Shown one piece after another: positions 30,007 through 38,653 of a DNA stretch of 64,000 nucleotides (position 1 is the stretch's first letter; each line of letters starts with the position of its first letter). The stretch is taken from NCBI RefSeq assembly GCF_021283545.2, contig NZ_CP128540.1:3197501-3261500 (forward strand), read 5' to 3'. The notes under the pieces are model-generated. The model saw only the letters and a list, made by a program, of their open reading frames with translations. It made no database searches and was not told where the DNA came from. The translations under genes were made by a program, and so were the position numbers. The stretch is from Pseudomonas alloputida. GTDB lineage: Bacteria > Pseudomonadota > Gammaproteobacteria > Pseudomonadales > Pseudomonadaceae.

Positions 30007-30932
30007 ATGTTCGGTACTTTTTCGGTAACTTCAGAAAATGGCAATGCTTCGAACAACTCACGCTTTTCTAAAAATCCTTTTGCAGCTACCAGGTGTCGAT
30101 CAACCCATTGTTTGATACTTAACACCTCCTGCAATGTCTCCCGGGCTGCTTGGGCATCCACCGGGAGACGTTCCTTCTCAAAGTGCTTTACAGCCAGGTT
30201 AAAACGATTCGCTCTGCTTTGGAACCAGCCAGCAGCTCGCTTTAGTCGCTGTACGTCATTTGGGTGCCACGATTGGTTTCTTTTGGCGTGTTTTATCCTG
30301 GCTGGGAGGGTACTGTCGAATTCATCCACTGCCTTCTGCACACCGAGGGTTTTCAAGGCCGGAGCTTTTTGACCCCACTGATATGATGCCGCCGAGCGGA
30401 GTCCCCATCGCTTGGTAAATAAACCGCCCGCAATGAAGCTGCTGGGCGGATAGTCAACGTGACCAGTTGGAACGTGACCACTCGGATCCACTTTGTTCAC
30501 TGGATCACCCTTGCAATAACAATACGCATTGGCCCCCCCATCACCGAACGGGCTCAAGCTGTCTGGCGCATTGAACCGCATCAGCACCGGGCTGAATGCG
30601 CGATATCCATCGCCCAGCAAATAGTGCCCCGTGAGAGTGTCTTTCCGCTGGCCGGTGAATCGCAACAACGCTGATGCATCAGTATTTTGGCTGTCCCAGC
30701 CATACGCCGTGTAGTGCATCAGGTTCGTTGCATTTCGCCCAATGCATCCCTGAACCGAGCCTTGTAGATCCGCTGCGTAAAGCGCTGCCTGGACATCATC
30801 ACGCTGCGCCAGCGTCCGGCCTGCTGCGCGCACCAAAGCCGAAGCTTCTGCGCCAACATATTTGACCAGCGAAAGTCCTTCGGGAGCGTAGAAATAAATT
30901 TGTTTCTGCGACTGCTGCATGGCTGTGACCAT
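29991..30932 (-). CDS. Orphan RHS-core protein with variable C-terminal domain
   Basis: The 313-residue protein has a short RHS tip: LRFTGQRKDTLTGHYLLGDG, FSPVLMRFNAPDSLSPFGDG, GANAYCYCKGDPVNKVDPSG (ending about residue 151). This is the RHS repeat-associated core, which normally closes a large Rhs toxin shell. The remaining 160 residues are basic and Trp/His containing and match no family I know; it is probably a toxin or former toxin domain. There is no N-terminal repeat region, secretion domain or adjacent immunity gene: the next gene is benA. The start at 30932 has a weak GGA; the ATG at 30920 is an alternative. Its stop overlaps the BenR operator. Confidence 0.75.
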   Translation of the reverse strand: MVTAMQQSQKQIYFYAPEGLSLVKYVGAEASALVRAAGRTLAQRDDVQAALYAADLQGSVQGCIGRNATNLMHYTAYGWDSQNTDASALLRFTGQRKDTLTGHYLLGDGYRAFSPVLMRFNAPDSLSPFGDGGANAYCYCKGDPVNKVDPSGHVPTGHVDYPPSSFIAGGLFTKRWGLRSAASYQWGQKAPALKTLGVQKAVDEFDSTLPARIKHAKRNQSWHPNDVQRLKRAAGWFQSRANRFNLAVKHFEKERLPVDAQAARETLQEVLSIKQWVDRHLVAAKGFLEKRELFEALPFSEVTEKVPNIRKSG

Positions 30933-30970
30933 TCGTCCGGCATAGAACTAATGGTGGTTTAACAGCAAAG

Positions 30971-30995
30971 CGCTCGCAACTGGCATAAATGCCAG
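30971..30995. repeat. Palindrome upstream of first RHS orphan
   Basis: CTGGCAT-AA-ATGCCAG (30980-30995) with a GCAA flank lies 38 bp before the RHS start. Almost the same block occurs before the second RHS gene (33392-33422), with one indel and one substitution. It may be a shared operator or cassette end. Confidence 0.65.
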
Positions 30996-31014
30996 GTCTA
31001 CAAGCCAAACGCCG

Positions 31015-31971
31015 TCACGCGCGCCGCTTGAATGTCTGTGAAGGCAACTCGCCAAACTGCTGCCGATAAATCTCGGAAAACCGCCCCAGATGAAGGAAAC
31101 CGTAATCCAGGGCCAATTCCGTCACACTGCGCACGCCACAAGTAGGGTCGCTCAGGCAGGCATGCACCCGTTCCAGTTTCCGCTGGCGCACGTAATGCTT
31201 GGGCGTGATGCCCAAGTGCTGGTCGAACAACGCATACAGCGAACGCAAACTCATGCAAGCCTGCTCTGCCAGCACTTCAGCCGACAATTCCAATTTCAGG
31301 TTGCGTTCGATGTAATCAAGAATGCGCTCTAGCCCAGCCTGCGGGGCACTCAGGCTCTCGCGGCGGATATTGGTGCTCATCAGAGTCAGCAGCTTGCTGG
31401 CGACAATCTGGCTGTAATGGCCCTGCACCCTGGGCAGCGAATCGCTCACTTCCGCCTCATGACAAACCATGGCCAGCAGGTTCACGAAGCCATCCAGCTC
31501 ATCCAGCCGGTAATGATTGCGCAAGAACCGCACGCCCCCATCAGGCCGCTGCCAGCGCTGTTCATCGCAGATCGAGTCCAGCAGCCGGGTCGGCACCTTG
31601 AGGATGAACTTCTCGCAGTCTTCCGAGTAAGTCAGGTCAACCGGGTCGTCCGGGTTGATCAGCAGCAATTCGCCCGGCACCAGGTGCTGCTCGCGCTTAT
31701 GTCCGCGCCACAGGCAGTTGCCATTGAGCAAGACTTGCAGGTGGTAGATGGTTTCCAGCGCGGGCGACGTCACGCGAACACTGCCGCCATAGCTGATACG
31801 GCACAGGTCGAGCTCGGCGAACTTGCGATGGCTGAGGCTGGCCTGGGGGTGGGTGGTGCGGGACAGACCGATGCAATGCTGGCCTACATGCTGGTTCACA
31901 TAATCGGACACAGCGTAAGGGTCGGCGTGGTGAAACACGCTACTGCGCTCGCTCAGCAGGCGGCTTTCCAT
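31015..31971 (-). CDS. benR: AraC/XylS-family activator BenR
   Basis: The 318-residue activator shows strong XylS-family sequence: HADPYAVSDYVNQHVGQH near the N-terminus, DLCRISYGGSVRV, LVPGELLLINPDDPVDLTYS, and two C-terminal HTH motifs (AEVLAEQACMSLRSLYALFD and VTELALDYGFLHLGRFSEIY). It binds benzoate and activates benA. I chose the ATG at 31971 by match to XylS. It is separated from benA by an RHS orphan, and its leader has an A-rich Crc-type motif, in line with known Crc control of BenR synthesis. Confidence 0.95.
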   Translation of the reverse strand: MESRLLSERSSVFHHADPYAVSDYVNQHVGQHCIGLSRTTHPQASLSHRKFAELDLCRISYGGSVRVTSPALETIYHLQVLLNGNCLWRGHKREQHLVPGELLLINPDDPVDLTYSEDCEKFILKVPTRLLDSICDEQRWQRPDGGVRFLRNHYRLDELDGFVNLLAMVCHEAEVSDSLPRVQGHYSQIVASKLLTLMSTNIRRESLSAPQAGLERILDYIERNLKLELSAEVLAEQACMSLRSLYALFDQHLGITPKHYVRQRKLERVHACLSDPTCGVRSVTELALDYGFLHLGRFSEIYRQQFGELPSQTFKRRA

Positions 31972-32605
31972 AGGCAAGGCACTCGGTATCGTTATTGTTC
32001 TGGTCGCCGCGCCCTACCGCCTTGTGGGCTGTGGTTGCGGTCATCACGGTCATTCTATCGGGCTGGCAGCGCGTCGCAGGGGCAGGCGACAGCCGGCGGA
32101 TAGGGGACACTACAGCAAAAAGGCGGGGGTTGGGCAATGCAACGATGGGATTGGCTGGGCGGATAGCGGACAGCTGCGGAGTCATGTGTGTTCGTTTATC
32201 GAACAGTATCTTCCGGTACTTGCGGGGCCTGCACATAGGGGCGGACCAAGCGCTCCAGGTGCCGGCGGTACGGGCTGGCGTGTTCAATAATCTCGTCAAT
32301 GCCGATCGGGTAAATTTGGCGCATATCAGCTCTAACACCAGGTGCAGACCATTGGACAAACTCGCTTGCACTTCTCATGGCGGGTGATAGTGCCGACCAT
32401 CCGCACAACATACGCCCCTCATTGACAGGGATGCTCTTGTCTCGGTCGTGCAGTATATAGGAAGCGGTCCACTAATTATGGCCTAACAGCTAATACGCCC
32501 CTTTACGTAGAAAGTTGGACACTTCAAATGCTTAGCTCCCAAGCGGCGAAAATAAGGTTGCTCGAGATTGATGCGAAACCTGTCGCCGCAAATTTCCGAA
32601 AATTA
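31972..32605. other. Gap between benR and second RHS gene
   Basis: This stretch holds the benR leader, with GAACAATAAC at 31991-32001 (minus strand) as a Crc-type motif, and a weak small-gene candidate at 32196-32411. The part near 32450-32605 is AT-rich compared with the surroundings and may be a scar of past insertion, but I see no clear insertion sequence end or transposase. Confidence 0.5.
32196..32411 (-). CDS. Possible small hypothetical protein
   Basis: A 71-codon frame starts at an ATG with GAGGGG 4-5 nt upstream. The product contains YPIGIDEIIEHASPYRRHLE and VRPYVQAPQVPEDTVR. I do not recognise it. It lies downstream of the second RHS gene on the same strand, where an immunity gene would be expected, but nothing in the sequence shows that function. 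It could also be a gene remnant. Confidence 0.3.
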   Translation of the reverse strand: MLCGWSALSPAMRSASEFVQWSAPGVRADMRQIYPIGIDEIIEHASPYRRHLERLVRPYVQAPQVPEDTVR

Positions 32606-33337
32606 CTATCCACCAAACATTTCACGTTCAGCCCTAATCCAAGCAGTAACTTTCATCAACTCAGGAATTCTAGCGCTGCCAGAGGCAATATTACTAGCAT
32701 AAGCAGCAAACAAATAATCATCTACACCACCCCCGTCGACAGGAGGGGCGACAACACGCTTGATAAAATCAAGCACTTCCAGATCCTCCGGTAATATATT
32801 TCTGCTAGATGAAGGCGACCCCCTCAAGCGAGCAAGCACAGTCAACTTCGAATTACGTTCTACAAAAGGCCTTAACTCAGGGCTGGACTGAATTATATCC
32901 TGCGGCGGTATCTTTTTATCCCTCATTATTAAATATTTGTTGTTTAATGCACGATCCTCCAGTTTGAACGTGATCTTTTGCTGCTCTGGTTTCTTGACGG
33001 GAACATTACTGGATGAGCCAGATGAGGGTTTCGACGGGGCTGTCTGTGATGATTTTCTTACTAGCTTCGGCGACTCTGGGGCCTGCCCTGTAGGGTCTGA
33101 GTAATTTACAGGATCTCCGGCGCAGTAAGAATAGCTGTTGATACCACCTTTCAAAAACGGGCTCAAGGCATCGGGCGATGCGAAGCGCATCAAAGCTGGC
33201 AGATACAATCGTTTACCTACCCCTAAATGATACCCGTTAACGAGATCGTCTAAATGATCACCATTGTACTTCAACACGGAGCAATGGCCATCACCCCAAA
33301 TAGCGCCGTAGGGCGTGTACGCTTGCGAACGTTTCAC
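32606..33337 (-). CDS. Second orphan RHS-core protein with variable C-terminal domain
   Basis: The 243-residue protein starts at a GTG (VKRSQAYTPYGAIWG) with AAGG upstream. A short RHS tip covers about residues 1-85: YLPALMRFASPDALSPFLKG, GINSYSYCAGDPVNYSDPTG. A Ser/Pro/Lys-rich linker follows and then about 140 residues of unknown domain containing LEDLEVLDFIKRVV-like helices. Its core is shorter than that of the first orphan, but the switch point after DP-T/S-G is the same. The C-terminal coding part is AT-rich, as often seen in transferred toxin tips. Confidence 0.72.
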   Translation of the reverse strand: MKRSQAYTPYGAIWGDGHCSVLKYNGDHLDDLVNGYHLGVGKRLYLPALMRFASPDALSPFLKGGINSYSYCAGDPVNYSDPTGQAPESPKLVRKSSQTAPSKPSSGSSSNVPVKKPEQQKITFKLEDRALNNKYLIMRDKKIPPQDIIQSSPELRPFVERNSKLTVLARLRGSPSSSRNILPEDLEVLDFIKRVVAPPVDGGGVDDYLFAAYASNIASGSARIPELMKVTAWIRAEREMFGG

Positions 33338-33391
33338 GATTAATGACCTTAGAGAACACCATTTCCCTTGAATTCTAGGCTGTCATACACT

Positions 33392-33422
33392 CGCTGCAAC
33401 TGGCAAAAATGCCAGTTGCAGC
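33392..33422. repeat. Palindrome upstream of second RHS orphan
   Basis: GCTGCAACTGGCA and TGCCAGTTGCAGC are perfect 13-bp arms around AAAA (33393-33422), 54 bp upstream of the RHS start. The same core occurs before the first RHS gene. With no T-tract toward either side it is more likely an operator or cassette mark than a terminator. Confidence 0.7.
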
Positions 33423-33513
33423 CCGACGAAACGTTGATTCGCTCATGAACACTCATCAACTCAATCCTCATTCATGTATGGGCATTTCGCAAAGGGCGTG
33501 CGGCAGAGGCCTC

Positions 33514-34245
33514 TTACTGCACCGGCAGGAAGTTCATCAGCAACAGGCTCTGCGCGTAATTCAAGCCTATGCGCCGATAACGTTCATCCAGCAACTCGGC
33601 CAACAAGTCCAGCCGCGCGACGATCTTGCCGAACTCAACGGCAAAACTCAGGTTGCTGCCCTCCTCCGAGATTTCGTTCGAGAACAGCAGCAACACCCCA
33701 TTGGCATCTTGCCGCTGGCTGAGCATCCATGTTGCCTTCTCGATATTGCGCGCGGCGTTGTTGACGAACAGGGGGTCGATGGTATCGGTCATGTAGAACT
33801 CGGTACGCCCGCCATGCGCGGTGATCAGCATGCTGCCGATGGCGTAGATGAAGGCGCCGACCCGATCCCCGCGAAACTCCGGGCTAAGGGCGTAGCTCAA
33901 TGCCGCCAGGTCACGGCGGTTGCCCAGTTGCGGCAGCGGCCGGCGCTGTTCGATGGCGATGCGGATCTGTCGCTCGGCAGTGGCGGCGTCAAGGTAGCCA
34001 GACATCTTCCACTGGCTGGGGTTGCGCAGGTACAGCTTGTTCATCAGCAGGTACAGGCTTTGCAGGTTGTCGCGCATCGACAGCGTGGCCAGGCGGTCGA
34101 CGCTGGTCTGGAACAGCTCGCTGGGTTTGCCGTTGCCGAGCTGGTTGACCATGTCACGGCCCTGCTGCTGCGTACAGGCGCACAGGCATGCCAGGGCACC
34201 TGTCAGTAGCAGGCGGGGGAGGAAATTCGCGTAGCTTGCAACCAT
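33514..34245 (-). CDS. Putative lipoprotein of unknown function
   Basis: The protein is about 243 residues with an N-terminal signal and lipobox-like LACLCAC, so it is probably lipid-anchored. The rest is mostly helical, with LRNPSQWKMSGYLDAATAER, LSYALSPEFRGDRVGAFIYA and AHGGRTEFYMTDTIDPLFVN. I do not recognise a functional family. The start may be ATG 34245 or GTG 34251. It stands alone between an RHS gene and a REP palindrome. Confidence 0.8.
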   Translation of the reverse strand: MVASYANFLPRLLLTGALACLCACTQQQGRDMVNQLGNGKPSELFQTSVDRLATLSMRDNLQSLYLLMNKLYLRNPSQWKMSGYLDAATAERQIRIAIEQRRPLPQLGNRRDLAALSYALSPEFRGDRVGAFIYAIGSMLITAHGGRTEFYMTDTIDPLFVNNAARNIEKATWMLSQRQDANGVLLLFSNEISEEGSNLSFAVEFGKIVARLDLLAELLDERYRRIGLNYAQSLLLMNFLPVQ

Positions 34246-34357
34246 CGGCACCGGGTCGATATTGGGCGGCTGCGCCGGGAGTCAGCGCGGCCTGGCCAAG
34301 CATAGAGCCCGAAAATGGGAAAAAGTGCGGTGGCTGGAGAGAATGCAAACCTGTGGC

Positions 34358-34412
34358 GGCCTCTTCGCGGGTAACCCGCTCCCACAAGAAGGGACTCGCC
34401 CGCGAAGAGGCC
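34358..34412. repeat. REP palindrome pair
   Basis: GGCCTCTTCGCGGG (34358-34371) and CCCGCGAAGAGGCC (34399-34412) are perfect 14-bp inverted arms with a central GCTCCCACAAG region. This is a P. putida-type REP structure between the lipoprotein and hisN-like genes. Confidence 0.85.
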
Positions 34413-34430
34413 AGGAGCGAAGAACCCGGA

Positions 34431-35222
34431 TCACATGGCGTGGCGCAACATCTCCAGCACCTGCGCATGCAGCACAGGGTCACCACAGGCCACCACACAC
34501 CCGCCATCCTGCGCCGAACTGCCATCCCACGCCGTGATCACGCCACCCGCCCCTTCGATGATCGGCATCAGCGCCTGTACGTCATACGGCTGAAGGCTCG
34601 CTTCGACGATCACGTCGACAAAGCCCGAGGCCAGCATGCAGTAGGCATAGCAATCACCGCCATAACGCATCAACCGCGCCTTGCCGGCGACCGCTTCGAA
34701 TGCCGCCTTGCGCTCGGCGGTGTCGAACATGTCCGGCGTGGTGCACATCAGTGTGGCGGCAGACAGGTCGGCGCAGGCACGCGTCTTCAGGGGCGTGCCA
34801 CTGCGCCAGGCGCCTGCCGGGGTACCCACGAAACGTTCGCCGGTGAACGGCTGGTTCATCACCCCCAGCACGGGGCGGGCACCGTCATTCAGGGCAATCA
34901 AGGTGCCCCACAATGGCAAGCCGGTAATGAAGGCGCGGGTGCCATCGATCGGGTCCAGCACCCAGGTCAACGGGCTGCTGCCCACTGCAATGCCGGCTTC
35001 TTCGCCAAGAATGCCGTGCTCGGGGTAACGCGCCTGGATCAACTCACGCATGGCGTCTTCAGCGGCCTTGTCGGCCACGGTCACCGGGTCGTACAGACGC
35101 CCGCCCTTGTCCTCGACATCCAGGCTGGCGCGGAAGTATGGCGCGATCGCTGCAGCGGCAGCATCGGCCAATTGCTCGGCAAAGGCGCGATACTCAACGA
35201 TCTGTTCAGCACTCAGGGACAT
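34431..35222 (-). CDS. hisN: Inositol monophosphatase family; histidinol-phosphatase HisN-like
   Basis: The 263-residue Mg-dependent phosphatase has the family metal motifs GILGEEAG, WVLDPIDGTRAFITGLPLWG and YDVQALMPIIEGAGG (usually WDxAA). The Tyr-Asp-Val-Gln form is common in HisN-type histidinol-phosphatases, so histidine biosynthesis is the likely role; a related phosphatase function is possible. The start at 35222 (MSLSAEQIVEYRAFAEQ) fits the family and has GAGG about 10 nt upstream. Confidence 0.85.
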   Translation of the reverse strand: MSLSAEQIVEYRAFAEQLADAAAAAIAPYFRASLDVEDKGGRLYDPVTVADKAAEDAMRELIQARYPEHGILGEEAGIAVGSSPLTWVLDPIDGTRAFITGLPLWGTLIALNDGARPVLGVMNQPFTGERFVGTPAGAWRSGTPLKTRACADLSAATLMCTTPDMFDTAERKAAFEAVAGKARLMRYGGDCYAYCMLASGFVDVIVEASLQPYDVQALMPIIEGAGGVITAWDGSSAQDGGCVVACGDPVLHAQVLEMLRHAM

Positions 35223-35347
35223 GGGACGGGCCTCGTGACAATGATGGGGCACGCATCATACCCGACACATCGCCCCGCTGTACGCTGCGGCAGTCTAGAC
35301 TGAACATGATCAGGTCACCGGGGGGCTGCCACACGTGGAGGTGTGCG

Positions 35348-36238
35348 ATGAGCCAGTTCAAACGTCTGTTCGTCATGCTCGGCCCGCAAATGCGTCATAC
35401 GCCTGCGCTGCAACGCGCGGCGGCGTTGGCAGAGTCCAGCGGTGCCCTGCTGGATATCAATGTGTTCGTCGACGACGTCGACACCTTTGGCTTGATGAGC
35501 GATGGTCGTGAGCGTGAACGGCTGCTCAGCGACAACCGCCAATGGCTGGCGGATGAGGCCGAACAGCTGAGCGATGCCGGTGTGGACGTATCCACCGAGC
35601 TGTTGTTGACCCGCGACCCGCTGGGCAGCGTACTGGAACGGGTCGAACGGCTGGGCTGCGATCTGTTGGTCAAGGACGTACAGCACGAGCCCGTACTCAA
35701 ACGCCTGCTGGTCACGCCGCTGGACTGGCAGTTGCTCAAGGACAGCCCGGTCGCCGTGCATCTGGTCAGCGACATTCGCCTGCCCCTGCCACGGCAGATC
35801 GCCGCCACGGTGGACCTGAACAGCCATGGCGCTGGCGAGCACCTGGACGAGCAGGTCATCCACTGCGCCCATGACCTGGCCCTGCAGTGCAACGCCGAAC
35901 TGCACCTGCTGCATGTGTGCGACGCGGCCAAGACCCACATCGCCGACTTCGGCGCCGGTACGGTCACCATGCCCGGCTTCGACAGCAGTGTGCGAACCGC
36001 GCAGCGGGCTGCGTTCAACCGCCTGGGCGACCATCACCAGATCCCGCTGGAGCGCCGGCACTTCCTCGAAGGGGCCGCGATCAGGGCCATTGCCCAGTTC
36101 GTCGGCCACAACCGGGTGGACGTGATCGTCATGGGCAGCCACCGGCATGACGCCATGCAGACATTCCTCGGCGGGACAACGGCGCATGTGCTGGAACACC
36201 CGCTGTGCAATGTGTTGGCGATCAAGGCTGTTCGCTGA
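35348..36238 (+). CDS. Tandem universal stress protein (UspE-like)
   Basis: The 296-residue protein contains two UspA domains, about residues 1-140 and 150-296. The first is degenerate; the second carries the ATP-binding-like VIVMGSHRHDAMQTFLGGTT with AHVLEHPLCNVLAIK. GGAGGTG precedes the ATG at 35348. UspE-like proteins act in stress survival and motility control. Gene is divergent from hisN with about 125 bp between. Confidence 0.9.
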   Translation: MSQFKRLFVMLGPQMRHTPALQRAAALAESSGALLDINVFVDDVDTFGLMSDGRERERLLSDNRQWLADEAEQLSDAGVDVSTELLLTRDPLGSVLERVERLGCDLLVKDVQHEPVLKRLLVTPLDWQLLKDSPVAVHLVSDIRLPLPRQIAATVDLNSHGAGEHLDEQVIHCAHDLALQCNAELHLLHVCDAAKTHIADFGAGTVTMPGFDSSVRTAQRAAFNRLGDHHQIPLERRHFLEGAAIRAIAQFVGHNRVDVIVMGSHRHDAMQTFLGGTTAHVLEHPLCNVLAIKAVR

Positions 36239-36418
36239 GCTTCAGCAGGCTGCCCAGGGGCCAGGCAGGAATAACCTTGTACTGCGAAGAGGCACTTCCA
36301 GCCACAGAGCAGTTTCTAACCTGTCGGCCCCTTCGCAGTGCCTGCAGGCACTGTTGTCACTGACGCTTCATCTTTCTTGGTTTCTGGTGCACCAGTGCCA
36401 CTCAAAATTAATGCATTT

Positions 36419-36437
36419 GATAATGATTCGTAGTATG
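36419..36437 (+). promoter_or_regulatory. Probable Fur box upstream of TonB receptor
   Basis: GATAATGATTCGTAGTATG matches the first nine bases of the Fur consensus exactly and 13 of 19 overall. It lies 56 bp upstream of a siderophore-receptor gene, so iron repression is expected. Confidence 0.65.
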
Positions 36438-36492
36438 TTCGCGGCATTTCCCGACCCAGCCCTTAGCGCCCTATTCAAGGACCGTACCGTCG

Positions 36493-38622
36493 ATGCGCCG
36501 CACGTTCGTTTCGCTTTGTGTGCTTCATGCTGTCTCCCCGCTGGCCTTTGCCGAGCCTGAAACGCTCAGCGACCCTAACCAGATCGAACTCCAGGCCCTG
36601 AGCATCACCAGTACTGCCGACAGCGAACGCGCCGACGGCCCGGTCGAAGGCTACAAGGCCACCCGCTCGGCCAGTGCCACCCGCACCGACACGGCGCTGC
36701 ACGAAACCCCGCAATCGGTCAGCGTGGTGCCCAACGATGTGCTGGTAGACACGGGCGCCACGCGCCTGCAGGAAGGCCTGGACTACGCCGGTGGTGTCGG
36801 CCGCGCCAACAACTTCGGTGGCCAGGGCCTGACAACCTTCACTGTGCGTGGCTTCACGACCGGCGAGTTCTATCGCAACGGCTTTCCGATCAACCGCGGC
36901 TACCCCAACGCCCCGGATGCCAACACCGTCGAACGACTGGAGGTCATCCGTGGCCCGGCCAGCAGCCTGTACGGCCGTGGCGACCCCGGCGGTACGTTCA
37001 ACGTGGTCAGCAAGCAGCCGTTGCCGGAGTCCAAGGTCACCCTTGGCAGCCAGTTCGACGACCAGGGCATGCACCGTGCCACCCTCGATGCCACCGGGCC
37101 GCTGAGCCAGGACGGCTCGCTGGCCTACCGCCTGAACGTACTGGGTGAAGGCGGCGACAGCTTCCGCGACGATGTCGAAAGCGAACGCTACGATGTCGCC
37201 CCTGTTATCAGCTGGCAGGTCAACGACGCCACGAAGATCACCTTCGAAGGCGACTTCATGCGCAACAACCACCCCCTCGATCGCGGCCTGACCCGCTACC
37301 CCACCCAGACTGGCAGCGCCTCGCGCGATACCTACATCTGGGAGAAAGGCAGCGACAACCTGCTGCACAACGACAACAACATGGTCCAGGTGCGCTTCGA
37401 GCACCTGCTCAACGACAACTGGACGCTGGGCGGTGGATTCCAGTACCTCGATGGCTCGCTCAAGGGTAATGCGGTCGAGGGGAGCAATTTACTGGCAGAC
37501 GGCCGCACCCTGCAGCGGAACTTCAACTACCGCAAGCTGGAATGGACCGACCGTGACTGGCAATTGAACCTGACCGGGCATTTCGATACCGGTACGCTCA
37601 GCCACACCCTGCTGACAGGCATCGAGTACGAGAACTATCACTACAGCTCCATCATCCGACGTTCCAGCGCGTCCTACCCGATCGACATCTACGACCCGGT
37701 ACTCGGCCAACCGAGACCGGCGCTGGCTGCGGTCCCAACGACCTGGGACAGTGAGAACCTGCAGACCTGGGCCTTCTTCATCCAGGATCAGGTGGCGCTG
37801 ACCGAGCGTCTGAAGGCGTTGGCTGGTGTACGCTTCGAGCGCTTCGAGCACGATTACGACGATAAGCGACCTGCCAATCGGGACTTCAGCAAGGGCGAAA
37901 ACGGCGTCACGCCACGCTTTGGCCTGATCTACGACCTGACTGACACCGTGGCGGTCTATGCCAATACTGCGCGCTCGTTCAAGCCCAACACAGGCACGCC
38001 TGCCAGCGGCGGTGGCTTCGACCCGGAAAAGGGCAAGTCGTACGAGCTGGGTGTGAAATGGGAAGCGTTGGACCGGCAGCTGAGCGTCGACGCAGCGATC
38101 TATCAGATCACCAAGGAAAACGTCCTGACTCGCGACCCGAACGACTCGACCAATACCTACAGCATTGCCGCCGGCGAAGTGCGCAGCCGTGGCCTGGACA
38201 TCAACGTCGCCGGCAACCTCACCCCCGAATGGCGCATGATCGGTGGCTATGCCTACGTCGACGCCGAAGTCACCAAGGACACCACCCTGCCCAAGGGAAC
38301 GCACCTGGCCAATATCCCGCGCAACACCTTCAGCCTGCTGAACACCTACGAGTTCCAGGATGGCCTGGCCAAAGGCCTTGGCCTGGGCGTAGGCGTTAAG
38401 TATGTAGACGACCGTGCCGGGCAGACATCGACGGCCACCTACACGATGGAGCGCTACAGCGTGGTCGACCTGTTGAGCTTCTACAAGGTCAACGAACACG
38501 TGCGGTTGAATCTGGACGTGAAAAACGTGTTCAACAAGGGGTATGACGAGGGCGCGTTCAACAGCTATGTATACCCCGGCGCACCGCGCACGGTGCAGGC
38601 CGGCGTTTCCTATACCTTCTGA
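36493..38622 (+). CDS. TonB-dependent siderophore receptor
   Basis: The 709-residue outer membrane receptor has a signal peptide (to about residue 20, PLAFA), a plug domain with HETPQSVSVVPNDVL, TVRGFTTGEFYRNGFPINRG and VERLEVIRGPASSLYGRGDP, and a 22-strand barrel ending AGVSYTF. It takes up a ferric siderophore using TonB energy. There is no N-terminal signalling (STN) domain, so it does not act in cell-surface signalling. The ligand is unknown; plug style is that of ferrichrome/hydroxamate receptors. Probable Fur control from the box upstream. Confidence 0.93.
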   Translation: MRRTFVSLCVLHAVSPLAFAEPETLSDPNQIELQALSITSTADSERADGPVEGYKATRSASATRTDTALHETPQSVSVVPNDVLVDTGATRLQEGLDYAGGVGRANNFGGQGLTTFTVRGFTTGEFYRNGFPINRGYPNAPDANTVERLEVIRGPASSLYGRGDPGGTFNVVSKQPLPESKVTLGSQFDDQGMHRATLDATGPLSQDGSLAYRLNVLGEGGDSFRDDVESERYDVAPVISWQVNDATKITFEGDFMRNNHPLDRGLTRYPTQTGSASRDTYIWEKGSDNLLHNDNNMVQVRFEHLLNDNWTLGGGFQYLDGSLKGNAVEGSNLLADGRTLQRNFNYRKLEWTDRDWQLNLTGHFDTGTLSHTLLTGIEYENYHYSSIIRRSSASYPIDIYDPVLGQPRPALAAVPTTWDSENLQTWAFFIQDQVALTERLKALAGVRFERFEHDYDDKRPANRDFSKGENGVTPRFGLIYDLTDTVAVYANTARSFKPNTGTPASGGGFDPEKGKSYELGVKWEALDRQLSVDAAIYQITKENVLTRDPNDSTNTYSIAAGEVRSRGLDINVAGNLTPEWRMIGGYAYVDAEVTKDTTLPKGTHLANIPRNTFSLLNTYEFQDGLAKGLGLGVGVKYVDDRAGQTSTATYTMERYSVVDLLSFYKVNEHVRLNLDVKNVFNKGYDEGAFNSYVYPGAPRTVQAGVSYTF

Positions 38623-38653
38623 ATTGCCGGGGCCGCGCAGTGGCCCCGTAATG

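Noticed and set aside
26969..30372. Two long plus-strand frames opposite the ben genes
   Set aside because: They mirror benC, benB, benA and part of the RHS gene; all clear motifs are on the minus strand.
32480..32540. Possible insertion sequence end
   Set aside because: The sequence near TAGAAAGTTGGACAC looked like an element tip, but there is no partner repeat or transposase.
32528..32794. Small plus-strand frame
   Set aside because: It overlaps the 3' part of the second RHS gene in antisense and has no ribosome site.
33392..33422. Possible sigma-54 promoter in the RHS-upstream palindrome
   Set aside because: TGGCA and TGC are present but the GG-GC spacing is not the required 10 nt.
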